Below are positions 8,850 through 15,919 of a stretch of DNA of 32,385 nt, piece after piece. The DNA lies in assembly GCA_905234655.1 (NCBI GenBank), contig CAJOJG010000041.1, positions 1-32,385 on the forward strand, given 5' to 3'. The position numbers and the translations under genes were made by a program. The notes below the pieces were generated by a model. That model saw only the letters and a list, made by a program, of their open reading frames with translations. It had not been told where the DNA came from and made no database searches. This DNA is from an uncultured Bacteroidales bacterium (GTDB lineage: Bacteria > Bacteroidota > Bacteroidia > Bacteroidales > UBA3824). Position 1 is the stretch's first letter, and every line of letters starts with the position of its first letter.

Positions 8850-9151
8850 AATACGGACTTGACGACAAATATTTTGACAAACTCATCAGCGTGTTTCCAA
8901 AACACCCAGAAGTAGAGAGCGTCGTTCTCTATGGCTCTCGCGCAAAGGGCAATTACAAGCCATTTTCGGACATCGACATCACCCTCAAAGGCGCGACACT
9001 CACCCGTCAACTTTTAGGCGAAATTTTCACCGAAATTGACGACCTCTTGCTCCCATATTTCTTGGACATTTCCATCTACGACAACCTTACCGACAAAGAT
9101 TTCATTAAGGCGATTGACGAGACCGGGGTGGAGATATACAAAAAAGTTTGA
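8846..9151 (+). CDS. MntA-type minimal nucleotidyltransferase antitoxin
   Basis: This 101-residue protein is the partner of the HEPN toxin. The nucleotidyltransferase signature is complete: G30-S31, ten residues, then D42-I-D44, with the third acidic residue D74 in LDISIYD. In studied homologues the enzyme transfers AMP groups to a tyrosine near the HEPN active site and thereby neutralises the toxin. It starts inside the toxin stop codon (ATGA overlap), so production of the two should be coupled. Length is normal for a stand-alone MNT domain. No damage is visible. Confidence 0.93.
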   Translation: MKYGLDDKYFDKLISVFPKHPEVESVVLYGSRAKGNYKPFSDIDITLKGATLTRQLLGEIFTEIDDLLLPYFLDISIYDNLTDKDFIKAIDETGVEIYKKV

Positions 9152-9155
9152 AAAA

Positions 9156-9187
9156 TTTGCAGGATTGCCCATTTGTGACTACATTTG
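9156..9187 (+). promoter_or_regulatory. Strong promoter match with no gene downstream
   Basis: TTTG (9156-9159) and TACATTTG (9180-9187) are exactly 20 bp apart, a full consensus match, beginning 5 bases after the mntA stop. The next 500 plus-strand bases hold no convincing ORF. The promoter points into the antisense strand of the ATPase pseudogene at 9319-9510. It may be a relic or may drive a noncoding transcript. Confidence 0.5.
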
Positions 9188-9318
9188 CAAAAACAACAAT
9201 AATTGGCGCATTGTCTGCGTCTCAGATTTTTAGTAACCTCAAGGCTTACCTACGTTATGACAATCCTCCATTTTGCATTAACTACGTGTCGGATAAAGTT
9301 CGAGGGATTAATCTTCTG

Positions 9319-9510
9319 TTATAGATTCGGTTCCTTATACATCCTATTTAGCCTGTCCCATGCGACGACTTCGCCTGAAGATGTGGCGAGGTTCCTGTCG
9401 CCGGCGTAGACGACTTTGATTTAGTCCTCAAGCGATACGTATTTATAATCGGGAAAGCAATTCCTCAGTAACGTCGATTTTCCCGATTGCCGTGGGCCAG
9501 TGAGAGTTAC
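9319..9510 (-). pseudogene. Remnant of AAA_14/DUF4143-type ATPase with large internal deletion
   Basis: Read on the minus strand from 9510, one frame gives VTLTGPRQSGKSTLLRNCFPD..KYVSLED, the P-loop and the following block of the AAA_14/DUF4143 ATPase family. A TAA (9421-9423) follows, then in the same frame IKVVYAGDRNLATSSGEVVAWDRL, which resembles the extreme C-terminus of the same family, ending at a stop at 9319-9321. Roughly 300 central residues and the N-terminus are missing; a stop codon (TAA) directly precedes the P-loop segment. It is therefore a decayed gene fused by internal deletion. The family assignment rests on the P-loop wording and the GD...SSGEVV.W ending. Confidence 0.72.
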
Positions 9511-9525
9511 TTAAATCCGCAAAAC

Positions 9526-9566
9526 TTTCTTGCAAATTTAAAATTGGATTTTAAATCTGCAAGAAA
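9526..9566. repeat. 19-bp hairpin downstream of the ATPase remnant
   Basis: Arms 9526-9544 and 9548-9566 pair over 19 positions with one mismatch around a TGG loop. It is the first of three consecutive hairpins between the ATPase remnant and the intact ATPase gene. Role unknown. Confidence 0.75.
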
Positions 9567-9570
9567 ATCA

Positions 9571-9625
9571 CGATAGCACCGCCCTAAGTGGTAAAAAAAA
9601 AAGTATGGTTAGGGCGGCGGTATCG
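9571..9625. repeat. Imperfect 17-bp inverted repeat around a poly-A loop
   Basis: Arms 9571-9587 and 9609-9625 pair at 15 of 17 positions (core CCGCCCTAA / TTAGGGCGG). The loop carries a run of ten A residues, i.e. ten T on the minus strand. Second of the three hairpins in this gap. Confidence 0.65.
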
Positions 9626-9647
9626 CTTGTTTCCGATGTAAAAACCT

Positions 9648-9682
9648 CAAATTCCCAAAAAACACGATTTTTTGGGGATTTG
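9648..9682 (-). terminator. Probable intrinsic terminator of the AAA ATPase gene
   Basis: Arms 9648-9662 and 9668-9682 form a 15-position stem with one G-T wobble around a five-base loop. On the minus strand the stem is followed within three bases by TTTTT. It lies 36 bases beyond the stop codon of the ATPase gene. It resembles the hairpins on the other side of that gene (11183-11279). Confidence 0.65.
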
Positions 9683-9718
9683 GCGTTGCAAGCATGCTCG
9701 ACCCCGACGAAAAAGTGT

Positions 9719-11137
9719 TTATCCCCTGAACAAATCCTCTGCCGTTACAACGCTGTGGATGTCGTTCCAATGCCCCGCCTCGGCTATGCCGTTGACTGTA
9801 ACCAGAGTAACGTTGATTGACTTTGAGAAGGCGGTTGCCTCGGAAAAGCGGTCTACTTTGTTGGCGATGGCGGCGGAATCGTCGTTGCTGATGGTGTATG
9901 GCGATTTTGAAAACTTCATCTCGCAGATGTTGACCATATTGTCGGCGCGGTCGATGAGCATGTCGATTTGTGCGCCGCGAGAGCCGTCCGCCGACTTGCT
10001 CGTCTGCCAAGTATACACCGATGTTTGGATGCCGCTGATGCCGAGCGCGGTTTTTATTTGCGCAACGTGCTGAAAACAAACACGTTCAAACGCCAGCCCC
10101 GTCCACGCGGCGTGTTGTGACGATTTGTAGTTGTGCGTCCAAAAATGCTCGTCGTTGTTGGTGTTGCTCTGGATATATTTGATGTAAAACAGCGAGTAAT
10201 TGTCTGTAAGGCAGTATTTTGCACGGTTTTTCAGGTTGAACGACGGCGTTTTGCTGATGAAGCCGCAATGCTCGAGGTCGTCGAGCGCGGCGCTTACCGT
10301 CCCGCTACTCGGAAGGTGGCGGGCGTTGATGATTTCGTCGCGGGACATTCCAGATTTTGACGTGCCAAGCGTCAGGACGATGTTGATGTAATAGTCGGGA
10401 TTCTTGAAAAGCGAATTGTACAGTTCCTGAAACTCGTACCTCAGTGCACCGGTTTTAGAGAAAAAGAGGCCGTCGATGTTTTGTGCCACGCTTTTGCCGC
10501 GTTCCAACAGCGACCAATAATACGGTATGCCGCCCATCACCATGTACGCCTCGATGATGTCGTAACGCGACAGCCTGATGCCGCGCTTTTCCACGTAAAG
10601 TTCGCACTCGTGAAGCGTGAACGGCTCTACCAAAATCCTGTGCGTCACGCGGTTGTGAAGTCCGCCGTGGTTTTTGAAAAGTTTGTTGACGATCCATGAC
10701 GTCGCCGAGCCGCACACAATCAGCAACACGTCTTCCCGCGCCGACGCCCAGTTGTTCCAAAAAAATTCGAGGGCGTTGGTGAAATTGGAACGCGGGGTGT
10801 CGAGCCACGGCATCTCGTCGATAAAAATAACCTTCTTGCCGTCGGGCGACCGCCTTATCAAATCTTTGAGCAAATCGAAGGCTTCGAGCCACGTTTTGGG
10901 CGTGGATTCGGTTTTAAGGCCGGCATCACGCAGCGAGGCAGCCCAGCCGTAAAGTTGCTCTGCCATCGAGCCTTTGGCTTGTCCCGAATGTGCGAAAGTG
11001 AGTTTCCCTTTGAAAAACTGCCTCACAAGGTATGTCTTGCCTACGCGCCGCCGACCATATACCGCCACGAACTGCGATTCGTCGGACTCAAAAGCCTGTC
11101 TGAGCGTTTTTTGCTCTTTTTCTCTTCCAATCAGCAT
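9719..11137 (-). CDS. AAA ATPase with DUF234-like (restriction-nuclease-fold) C-terminus
   Basis: The product has 472 residues from the ATG at 11137 (MLIGREKEQ); the in-frame TTG at 11164 overlaps the predicted -7 element and is rejected. An N-terminal ATPase_2-type domain has Walker A GRRRVGKT (28-35) and Walker B FIDE with D107-E108. A winged-helix-like middle follows (GTVSAALDDLEHCGFI). The C-terminal DUF234-type region has IDMLIDR and then ICEMKFS, the D...ExK pattern of PD-(D/E)XK enzymes. Such proteins are widespread in Bacteroidota and archaea and their function is unknown. The gene stands alone, with its own promoter and terminator, and is bracketed by related hairpins. It carries the same two-part ATPase-plus-nuclease logic as the broken gene at 2-1026. 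Confidence 0.9.
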   Translation of the reverse strand: MLIGREKEQKTLRQAFESDESQFVAVYGRRRVGKTYLVRQFFKGKLTFAHSGQAKGSMAEQLYGWAASLRDAGLKTESTPKTWLEAFDLLKDLIRRSPDGKKVIFIDEMPWLDTPRSNFTNALEFFWNNWASAREDVLLIVCGSATSWIVNKLFKNHGGLHNRVTHRILVEPFTLHECELYVEKRGIRLSRYDIIEAYMVMGGIPYYWSLLERGKSVAQNIDGLFFSKTGALRYEFQELYNSLFKNPDYYINIVLTLGTSKSGMSRDEIINARHLPSSGTVSAALDDLEHCGFISKTPSFNLKNRAKYCLTDNYSLFYIKYIQSNTNNDEHFWTHNYKSSQHAAWTGLAFERVCFQHVAQIKTALGISGIQTSVYTWQTSKSADGSRGAQIDMLIDRADNMVNICEMKFSKSPYTISNDDSAAIANKVDRFSEATAFSKSINVTLVTVNGIAEAGHWNDIHSVVTAEDLFRG

Positions 11138-11161
11138 AACAAAATCTTTTTTATTACGCTG

Positions 11162-11169
11162 CAAATGTA
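11162..11169 (-). promoter_or_regulatory. -7 element for the AAA ATPase gene
   Basis: On the minus strand this reads TACATTTG, matching TAnnTTTG, 24 bases before the ATG. The -33 region falls between this and the hairpin at 11183-11231. A TTTG inside that hairpin is 24 bp away, so the hairpin may overlap the promoter. Confidence 0.55.
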
Positions 11170-11182
11170 ATCAATTTTTTTG

Positions 11183-11231
11183 TTATAATTCCCCAAAGTT
11201 GTCAAAAAAATCGAACTTTGGGAGATTATAA
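11183..11231. repeat. 18-bp imperfect hairpin upstream of the AAA ATPase
   Basis: Arms 11183-11200 and 11214-11231 pair at 16 of 18 positions, with core CCCAAAGTT / AACTTTGGG and an A-rich 13-base loop. The core is shared with the next hairpin, so the two form a tandem pair. Confidence 0.75.
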
Positions 11232-11237
11232 GGTTAT

Positions 11238-11279
11238 AAATCCCCAAAGTTGGCTAAAAAAGCGGACTTTGGGGAATTT
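11238..11279. repeat. Second CCCCAAAGT hairpin, at the end of the U32 peptidase gene
   Basis: CCCCAAAGT (11242-11250) pairs with ACTTTGGGG (11266-11274), extended by flanking AAAT/AATTT. On the minus strand it starts at the U32 stop codon and has a T-run in the loop. It could end the U32 transcript, although the classic T-tract after the stem is missing. Confidence 0.65.
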
Positions 11280-12505
11280 CAGTTCGCCACTTTCAGATAC
11301 ACCTTGTCGCCGCGTCTTACTACCGACGGCACGGGCATCGAGAATACGTCGCCTTTGTTGACGCTTGGCACGGGGTCGTATTCGAGGCGAAGTTCCTTGA
11401 CTTCCACTTCCAACGCGCCAGTGGTCTGTCCGATGAAGATTACCGTGTCGCCCACTTTCAGTGAGCCGCTGTTTAGGTAGATTTCGGCGACGGAAAGGCG
11501 CGAGAAGAAGTTGTTGACAGTGCCAATGAACTCTTTGTGGAAGCGGGCGCGGTTGCCGGGCTGGTCGGTCCATTCGCCGAGACGCTGTCCGAGGTAGTAG
11601 CCGTTCCAAAAATCGCGGTTGAAGACATCGCGCAGGCGTTCCTTGTCGGCGGCGGCCTTCTCGGGCGTGTAGGTGTGCGCGAGGATTTCGGCGGCGGCGT
11701 TGCAGTAGATTTGGGTCGTCAGGGCTACATATTCTGGCGGACGGGCGCGGCCTTCGATTTTGAGGACTTCAACGCCGGCGTCGAGGATTTGGTCGAGGAA
11801 CTCGATGGTGCAGAGGTCTTTGGGCGACATGATGTACTCGTTTTCGATGGCGAGTTTTTCGCCGGTCTCGAGGTCGGTAACTTCGTACCCGCGACGGCAC
11901 ACTTGAAGGCACGAGCCACGGTTTGCGGACGATTTCATAAGGTGAAGCGACATGTAGCATTTCCCCGACGTAGCCACGCACAGCGCCCCGTGCACAAACA
12001 TCTCTATCCTCACCAATCCGCCTTTGGGTCCGCGGATGTCTTGCGCGACGATTTGCTCGTGGATTTTGCGGACTTTGTCAAGCGAAAGTTCGCGCGCCAA
12101 GACCACGACGTCGCAAAACCTCGCGTAAAACTTCACCGCATCTATATTGCTGATGTTCAGCTGTGTCGATGCGTGGATTTCAACGCCTTGTTCAAGCGCG
12201 TATTGCAACACTGCGGCATCCGACGCGATGATTGCCGTAACGCCGTGCGCCTTCGCCAAATCGACGAGCCGCCTCATTGTCGGCAGGTCGTTGTCAAACA
12301 TGACGGTATTGATGGCGAGGTACGACCTCACGCCGTGTTGTTTGCACGTCGCGACGATGTTGTCCAAGTCGTCCTCGGTAAAATTGACCGTCGATTTGGC
12401 TCTCATGTTCAGGATCCCAAGCCCGAAATACACCGACTGCGCACCGGCATTAATCGCCGCCGCCAGCGTCTCATAACTTCCCACAGGGGACATTATTTCT
12501 ATCAT
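11279..12505 (-). CDS. Peptidase U32 family protein (TrhP/YegQ-like)
   Basis: This 408-residue protein matches the U32 family: an N-terminal TIM-barrel-like region beginning MSPVGSYETLAAAINAGA, then the family signature EMFVHGALCVATSGKCYMS with the conserved cysteines, followed by NRGSC...CRRGY. The C-terminal beta domain (VGDTVIFIGQTTGALEVEV) is present. Relatives in E. coli and B. subtilis act in prephenate-dependent hydroxylation of tRNA uridine-34 and hold an iron-sulfur cluster through the cysteines. A tRNA role is therefore more likely than proteolysis, but subfamily assignment needs alignment. It is the last gene of the envelope-type operon, 19 bases after the five-helix membrane protein. 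Confidence 0.9.
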   Translation of the reverse strand: MIEIMSPVGSYETLAAAINAGAQSVYFGLGILNMRAKSTVNFTEDDLDNIVATCKQHGVRSYLAINTVMFDNDLPTMRRLVDLAKAHGVTAIIASDAAVLQYALEQGVEIHASTQLNISNIDAVKFYARFCDVVVLARELSLDKVRKIHEQIVAQDIRGPKGGLVRIEMFVHGALCVATSGKCYMSLHLMKSSANRGSCLQVCRRGYEVTDLETGEKLAIENEYIMSPKDLCTIEFLDQILDAGVEVLKIEGRARPPEYVALTTQIYCNAAAEILAHTYTPEKAAADKERLRDVFNRDFWNGYYLGQRLGEWTDQPGNRARFHKEFIGTVNNFFSRLSVAEIYLNSGSLKVGDTVIFIGQTTGALEVEVKELRLEYDPVPSVNKGDVFSMPVPSVVRRGDKVYLKVAN

Positions 12506-12524
12506 TTTTCTCTTAATGCATTGA

Positions 12525-12983
12525 TTAATACATCATCAGCAACCAGACCAGTACCGCCGTGAATATCGCGCAGCGGAGCATGAGGCCTAAAAACTGTTTT
12601 TTTACATTCATCTTGAACCTTAACAGCAACAACGCCGCAAACGACACGCCGAAGAAACAGAGGGTGGCGACGATGAGTTTGTGGACATCGACATCGCCGT
12701 CGAACCTGAATACCGACATCGCCGTCAGGCAGCCCAGTACGTATGACATGTATACTACGCGCCGTACTACGATTCTGAGGCCTGCGACCTTTTCCTTGAA
12801 CGGTCGTAACGCCATCAGGAAATACAGTATCGCCAACAGTATCAGCGAGCCTTGTATGCCGTAGAGCGAATATGACATTTCGTTCATCATCAATATTGAT
12901 GATGCGAGGAGTATCAGTATGAATATTGTCTCCAAAATGTCGAACTTTTCTTCGACGAATTTGAAAATTTGTGTTCGGTACAT
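12525..12983 (-). CDS. Five-helix membrane protein of unknown function
   Basis: The product has 152 residues. The ATG at 12983 (MYRTQIFKFVEEKF) is chosen because it lies two bases after the upstream gene's stop; the longer frame would run back into that gene. Five hydrophobic segments are visible: FILILLASSILMM, SLILLAILYFLMAL, VVYMSYVLGCLTAM, LIVATLCFFGVSFAALLLL and CAIFTAVLVWLLMMY. No signal peptide, catalytic motif or familiar domain is recognisable. Its tight placement between the GT9 glycosyltransferase and the U32 gene suggests co-transcription and possibly an inner-membrane role in surface polysaccharide handling. That role is inference only. Confidence 0.8.
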   Translation of the reverse strand: MYRTQIFKFVEEKFDILETIFILILLASSILMMNEMSYSLYGIQGSLILLAILYFLMALRPFKEKVAGLRIVVRRVVYMSYVLGCLTAMSVFRFDGDVDVHKLIVATLCFFGVSFAALLLLRFKMNVKKQFLGLMLRCAIFTAVLVWLLMMY

Positions 12984-12985
12984 CG

Positions 12986-13987
12986 TTATTTTTTTTGTAA
13001 AATGTCGTTGGCAGTGTTTATGATTTTGTCTATTGGCTGTAACGCCATGCAGTCGAAATGCTTCTTGGGACATCTGTGGTGTCCGAGTTTTGAGCACGGG
13101 CGGCATTTGAGGTTCTTGACCTCGAAGTCCATGCTCTTTTCGCCAGGCTCACAGGCGTACATGCCGAACTCCGGGACGGTGTTGCCCCAAAGCGTGATGA
13201 TGTCCTTCTTATAGGCAGCGGCGATGTGCATAAGGCCAGTGTCGTGTGCAATGACGAGCGTGGCGTTCTTGACGATGCCTGCGCTGACGTTAAGCGGCAA
13301 CTTCGAGCATAGGTCGAGCATGCGGTTGTTTTTGCAGAGGCTTCCTATCGTTTTTGCGGCATCGGCGTCTCCCGGGCCGCCGACAAGGACGACGGGTTTC
13401 ACGAGATTGTCGGCTATTTTGGCGATGAGGTCGGCGGGCATTCGCTTTGTGTAGTATGTCGCGCCTATGACGAAGGCGACATATCCGTCGGGCAGGGCGG
13501 AGGTCAACTCCATGGCCTTGGCGTTGTCCTCGTCGGAAATGTAGTACTCAAGTCCGGCGTTGTCGTTCTGTATGCCAAGGTCTTTGAGCGTGTCGACTTC
13601 ACGGTCAGTGATATGCACGTCGGGCAGGCGGTTGATTTTGAATGTCGTGTACAAAAACTTCCTTATGTCCAGTTTGTCGAGCCATGAGACGTGCTTTGAT
13701 TTTACGTTACGGCGCACACGCTTCGAGCGGAAGTTGTTGTGGAGGTCGATGACATAATCATACTCCGTCTTTTTTAACTCGTCGATACATTCGCTCAGGC
13801 TGTCGCCGAGGAGATGGAGGCTGTCGATGTGCGGGTTAAGCGCGACGACATCCTTGAATTTCTGTTTGGTCACGAAATGCAATTCCGAATCGGGATACTT
13901 CGACTTTATGAGCCGCAACACTGGTGTCGTAAGCACAATGTCGCCGATAGATGAAAACCTTATTATCAAAAACTTAAGCCTTTCCAT
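12986..13987 (-). CDS. Glycosyltransferase family 9 (heptosyltransferase-like)
   Basis: This 333-residue protein begins with the family hallmark IIRFSSIGDIVLTTPVL (residues 8-24), followed by KSKYPDSELHFVT, as in ADP-heptose:LPS heptosyltransferases. The C-terminal nucleotide-sugar-binding half contains VVLVGGPGDADAA and the conserved VIAHDTGLMHIAAA block. It should act at the cytoplasmic face of the inner membrane, adding a sugar to lipopolysaccharide core or a related glycan. The donor sugar cannot be told from sequence. The C-terminus has a Cys/His-rich stretch (CRPC...HHRCPKKHFDC), a pattern common in this family in Bacteroidota. It starts 5 bases after the RemB-like gene ends and is followed after 2 bases by the membrane protein. 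Confidence 0.93.
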   Translation of the reverse strand: MERLKFLIIRFSSIGDIVLTTPVLRLIKSKYPDSELHFVTKQKFKDVVALNPHIDSLHLLGDSLSECIDELKKTEYDYVIDLHNNFRSKRVRRNVKSKHVSWLDKLDIRKFLYTTFKINRLPDVHITDREVDTLKDLGIQNDNAGLEYYISDEDNAKAMELTSALPDGYVAFVIGATYYTKRMPADLIAKIADNLVKPVVLVGGPGDADAAKTIGSLCKNNRMLDLCSKLPLNVSAGIVKNATLVIAHDTGLMHIAAAYKKDIITLWGNTVPEFGMYACEPGEKSMDFEVKNLKCRPCSKLGHHRCPKKHFDCMALQPIDKIINTANDILQKK

Positions 13988-13992
13988 TTCTC

Positions 13993-15546
13993 CTAAAAAT
14001 CAAAATAAAAATTCTGCGGGCAGATAGACATTCCGATTACGAGCATGTTGTTGTCGTAGTGCCACTCTTCGTCGATGGTGCGGCTCTGCGCAGTCAGGTA
14101 GACGTTCCATTTGGTCTTGGGGTTGAGCATGTAGCGAAGGGTGATGCCCTTGCGGTCAAACCAGTTGGCGTGTTGCAACATGCCTTCGAGCCTTACGCGC
14201 TTGTATTCGAGGTCGGCGGCGAGGATTGTCTCGCCGTAGCCGGTATTGACGACGTTGAGCGTGGTGAGCGGGTAGCCGTAGTTCCAAAAATCCGAACTGT
14301 GCTTGCCGTCGCTGATGTTGGAATAGTCGTATTCAAACTGGATGTGGCTTTTGAGCCCGTCGGCCGCGCCAAAAGCGAGGTCAAACCAGTGCAACCCGAA
14401 CTGTACGCCGTAGTAAGCCTCGGAATCTTGGTCGCCGTGGACTTTTCCCTTGCCCTGATAGTTGTACTGGGCGTAGAGTTTGAAATTTTGGATCGGCGTG
14501 TAGTTGGCGTCGAAGCCAATCTGGACGCGGTTGTCGTCGTTGAAGCCATTGGCGGCGAGGGGCAGCCCAATCACTGGGACGAACATCATCGCGTTTGGCG
14601 AGTATTTGTAGACGTTGTCCTTGTTGGTGTTTTTCCACATGACGCCCTCGACGAGGGACAGTTCGAGTTTCGGCGACGGTTTCCAGCCCGCGACGTGGTA
14701 ACTGGCGTATTTGTACTGCCTTTCGCCCGTCTCTGACGACGAGAAATAAAACCAATGCTCGGTCTGCATGTAGCCCCAGAGGACGTAATAGTAGAAGTTG
14801 CCAAATTTCAGGTCGGTGCGCAGGAAGGGGTAGTTGAAACTCAAGTCGCTCAAAATCACCGACCTGTAGCCCGAGCCGATTGAGTTTTTGCCGTTGCCGA
14901 GGGTGATGGTGATGTGCTTGTTGACGTCAACGGAAAGATGCCCGAAGACTATCGCCCAGTCCTTGCCGTCCACCTTGAACGCCTTGCCGAAGCCTTGGCC
15001 GGGGATGCCGCGCATTACGTTGATGATGCTGTCTTCGTAACGGGGATAGCGCGCCTGGTTTTCGTAAAACTCGGTGTTGAAGTAAATCCTCTTGCCAAGC
15101 CGTCCAAATGCCTCAAAACCACGGGTGTTGAGGAAGTAGAATTTGTCGCCGTCGTTGTCGGCTTTTGGGTATTGACGCTTGAAGTACGCAAGTTCGCCGT
15201 CCTTGTCGGTGCGGACGTATGTGCGCTGGAAATGCAGGATGGGGTTGACGGTGATTGTGTGGACGTCGCTCGAAAATTGCAGGAAGTCGTCGTCAAAGAA
15301 ATGCGTGCGAAGCCATCGGGCGGTGCCGAGCGGCTCTTTCACTATCGGCAATTCCTCGTCCGACGGTATCAGGACGGGTTTCACAGCCGAGAATGGCGCG
15401 TCGTCGTCCTCGTCGGCGGCAATCGATGCCTGCATGTCGAGGTCAAACATCCGTCCCAACGGCTGGAAATACCGTTCCTGCGCCGTCGCCGCCGTCGCCG
15501 CCGTAGTGGCAATAATCAGGGTCAAAAATATCTTAGGTAGTTTCAT
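13993..15546 (-). CDS. RemB-like outer-membrane beta-barrel protein
   Basis: This 517-residue protein has a signal peptide (MKLPKIFLTLIIATTAATA). A rather acidic N-terminal segment (ADEDDDAP) is followed by repeated aromatic beta-strand patterns typical of an outer-membrane barrel. Blocks such as NTRGFEAFGRLG, FYENQARYPRY, PGQGFGKAF, LGNGKNSIGSGYRSVILSD and FNYPFLR resemble the flavobacterial gliding-motility protein RemB and related capsule-assembly (Wzi-like) barrels. The C-terminus ends in phenylalanine (NFYFDF), as is usual for outer-membrane barrels. Heading an operon with a GT9 transferase, it could take part in surface polysaccharide attachment or assembly. Gliding itself cannot be inferred. 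Confidence 0.8.
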   Translation of the reverse strand: MKLPKIFLTLIIATTAATAATAQERYFQPLGRMFDLDMQASIAADEDDDAPFSAVKPVLIPSDEELPIVKEPLGTARWLRTHFFDDDFLQFSSDVHTITVNPILHFQRTYVRTDKDGELAYFKRQYPKADNDGDKFYFLNTRGFEAFGRLGKRIYFNTEFYENQARYPRYEDSIINVMRGIPGQGFGKAFKVDGKDWAIVFGHLSVDVNKHITITLGNGKNSIGSGYRSVILSDLSFNYPFLRTDLKFGNFYYYVLWGYMQTEHWFYFSSSETGERQYKYASYHVAGWKPSPKLELSLVEGVMWKNTNKDNVYKYSPNAMMFVPVIGLPLAANGFNDDNRVQIGFDANYTPIQNFKLYAQYNYQGKGKVHGDQDSEAYYGVQFGLHWFDLAFGAADGLKSHIQFEYDYSNISDGKHSSDFWNYGYPLTTLNVVNTGYGETILAADLEYKRVRLEGMLQHANWFDRKGITLRYMLNPKTKWNVYLTAQSRTIDEEWHYDNNMLVIGMSICPQNFYFDF

Positions 15547-15575
15547 ATTCTGTATTCTTTGCCTTAAAAATCAGG

Positions 15576-15607
15576 CAAAGGTAAGCAAAAATATTTGCCG
15601 CTGAAAG
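15576..15607 (-). promoter_or_regulatory. Predicted promoter of the RemB-like/GT9 operon
   Basis: On the minus strand TACCTTTG (15576-15583) matches the -7 consensus, with CTTT 20 bp upstream (15604-15607) as a weak -33. It is 30 bases before the ATG and diverges from the plus-strand promoter at 15623. Confidence 0.6.
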
Positions 15608-15622
15608 ATTTTTGCCAAAATA

Positions 15623-15654
15623 TTTGTAACTAAGGATTATTAAATATATTTTTG
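15623..15654 (+). promoter_or_regulatory. Predicted promoter of the small antitoxin-like gene
   Basis: TTTG (15623-15626) and TATTTTTG (15647-15654) are 20 bp apart, a full consensus match, 30 bases before the ATG at 15685. Confidence 0.72.
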
Positions 15655-15684
15655 GGGTATATTTCACACCATCAAAGCAACGAA

Positions 15685-15909
15685 ATGAACAACGCAACAG
15701 TATCAATACTACGTGATTATATCGTCAGCGCATTGTCGGCGGAAGACCGGCTGTGGCTCGCGGACGAGATAAGGAACTACGGGCAGGACGACGATTTCCA
15801 AATGCCATACACCAACGACGAACTTGTGGCGCGCGCAATGGAAGGGCATCGTCAGATTCAAAACGGACAATGCCGCACCAATGACGAGGTGAAGCTGGGG
15901 AAGGCATAA
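15685..15909 (+). CDS. Small antitoxin-like protein, no toxin partner nearby
   Basis: The product has 74 residues, starting at the ATG at 15685, which lies 30 bases after a consensus promoter; an upstream in-frame start would overlap that promoter. The arrangement is a helix ending LSAEDRLWLADEIR, then PYTNDELVARAMEGHRQIQNGQCRTNDEV. It resembles the two-part antitoxins of Bacteroidota RelE-type modules, with a short dimerising N-terminus and an ELxARxxE..xxI..G toxin-binding helix. No RelE/ParE-like gene follows; the next gene, rsgA, converges on it 10 bases away. It may be an orphan antitoxin or a small regulator. The resemblance is moderate. Confidence 0.65.
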   Translation: MNNATVSILRDYIVSALSAEDRLWLADEIRNYGQDDDFQMPYTNDELVARAMEGHRQIQNGQCRTNDEVKLGKA

Positions 15910-15919
15910 TCGCACAAAA

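Noticed and set aside
9605..10073. Plus-strand frames near the start of the AAA ATPase 3' end
   Set aside because: They cross the terminator hairpin and lie antisense to the ATPase gene; no start signal or domain.
11537..12562. 341-residue open frame on the plus strand opposite the U32 peptidase gene
   Set aside because: It is an antisense shadow of a conserved gene with strong codon bias, it continues over two gene boundaries, and it has no recognisable domain or promoter.
14059..14736. 225-residue plus-strand frame opposite the RemB-like gene
   Set aside because: Its Val/Glu-rich translation is typical of the reverse strand of a G+C-rich coding region; no domain or signal supports it.
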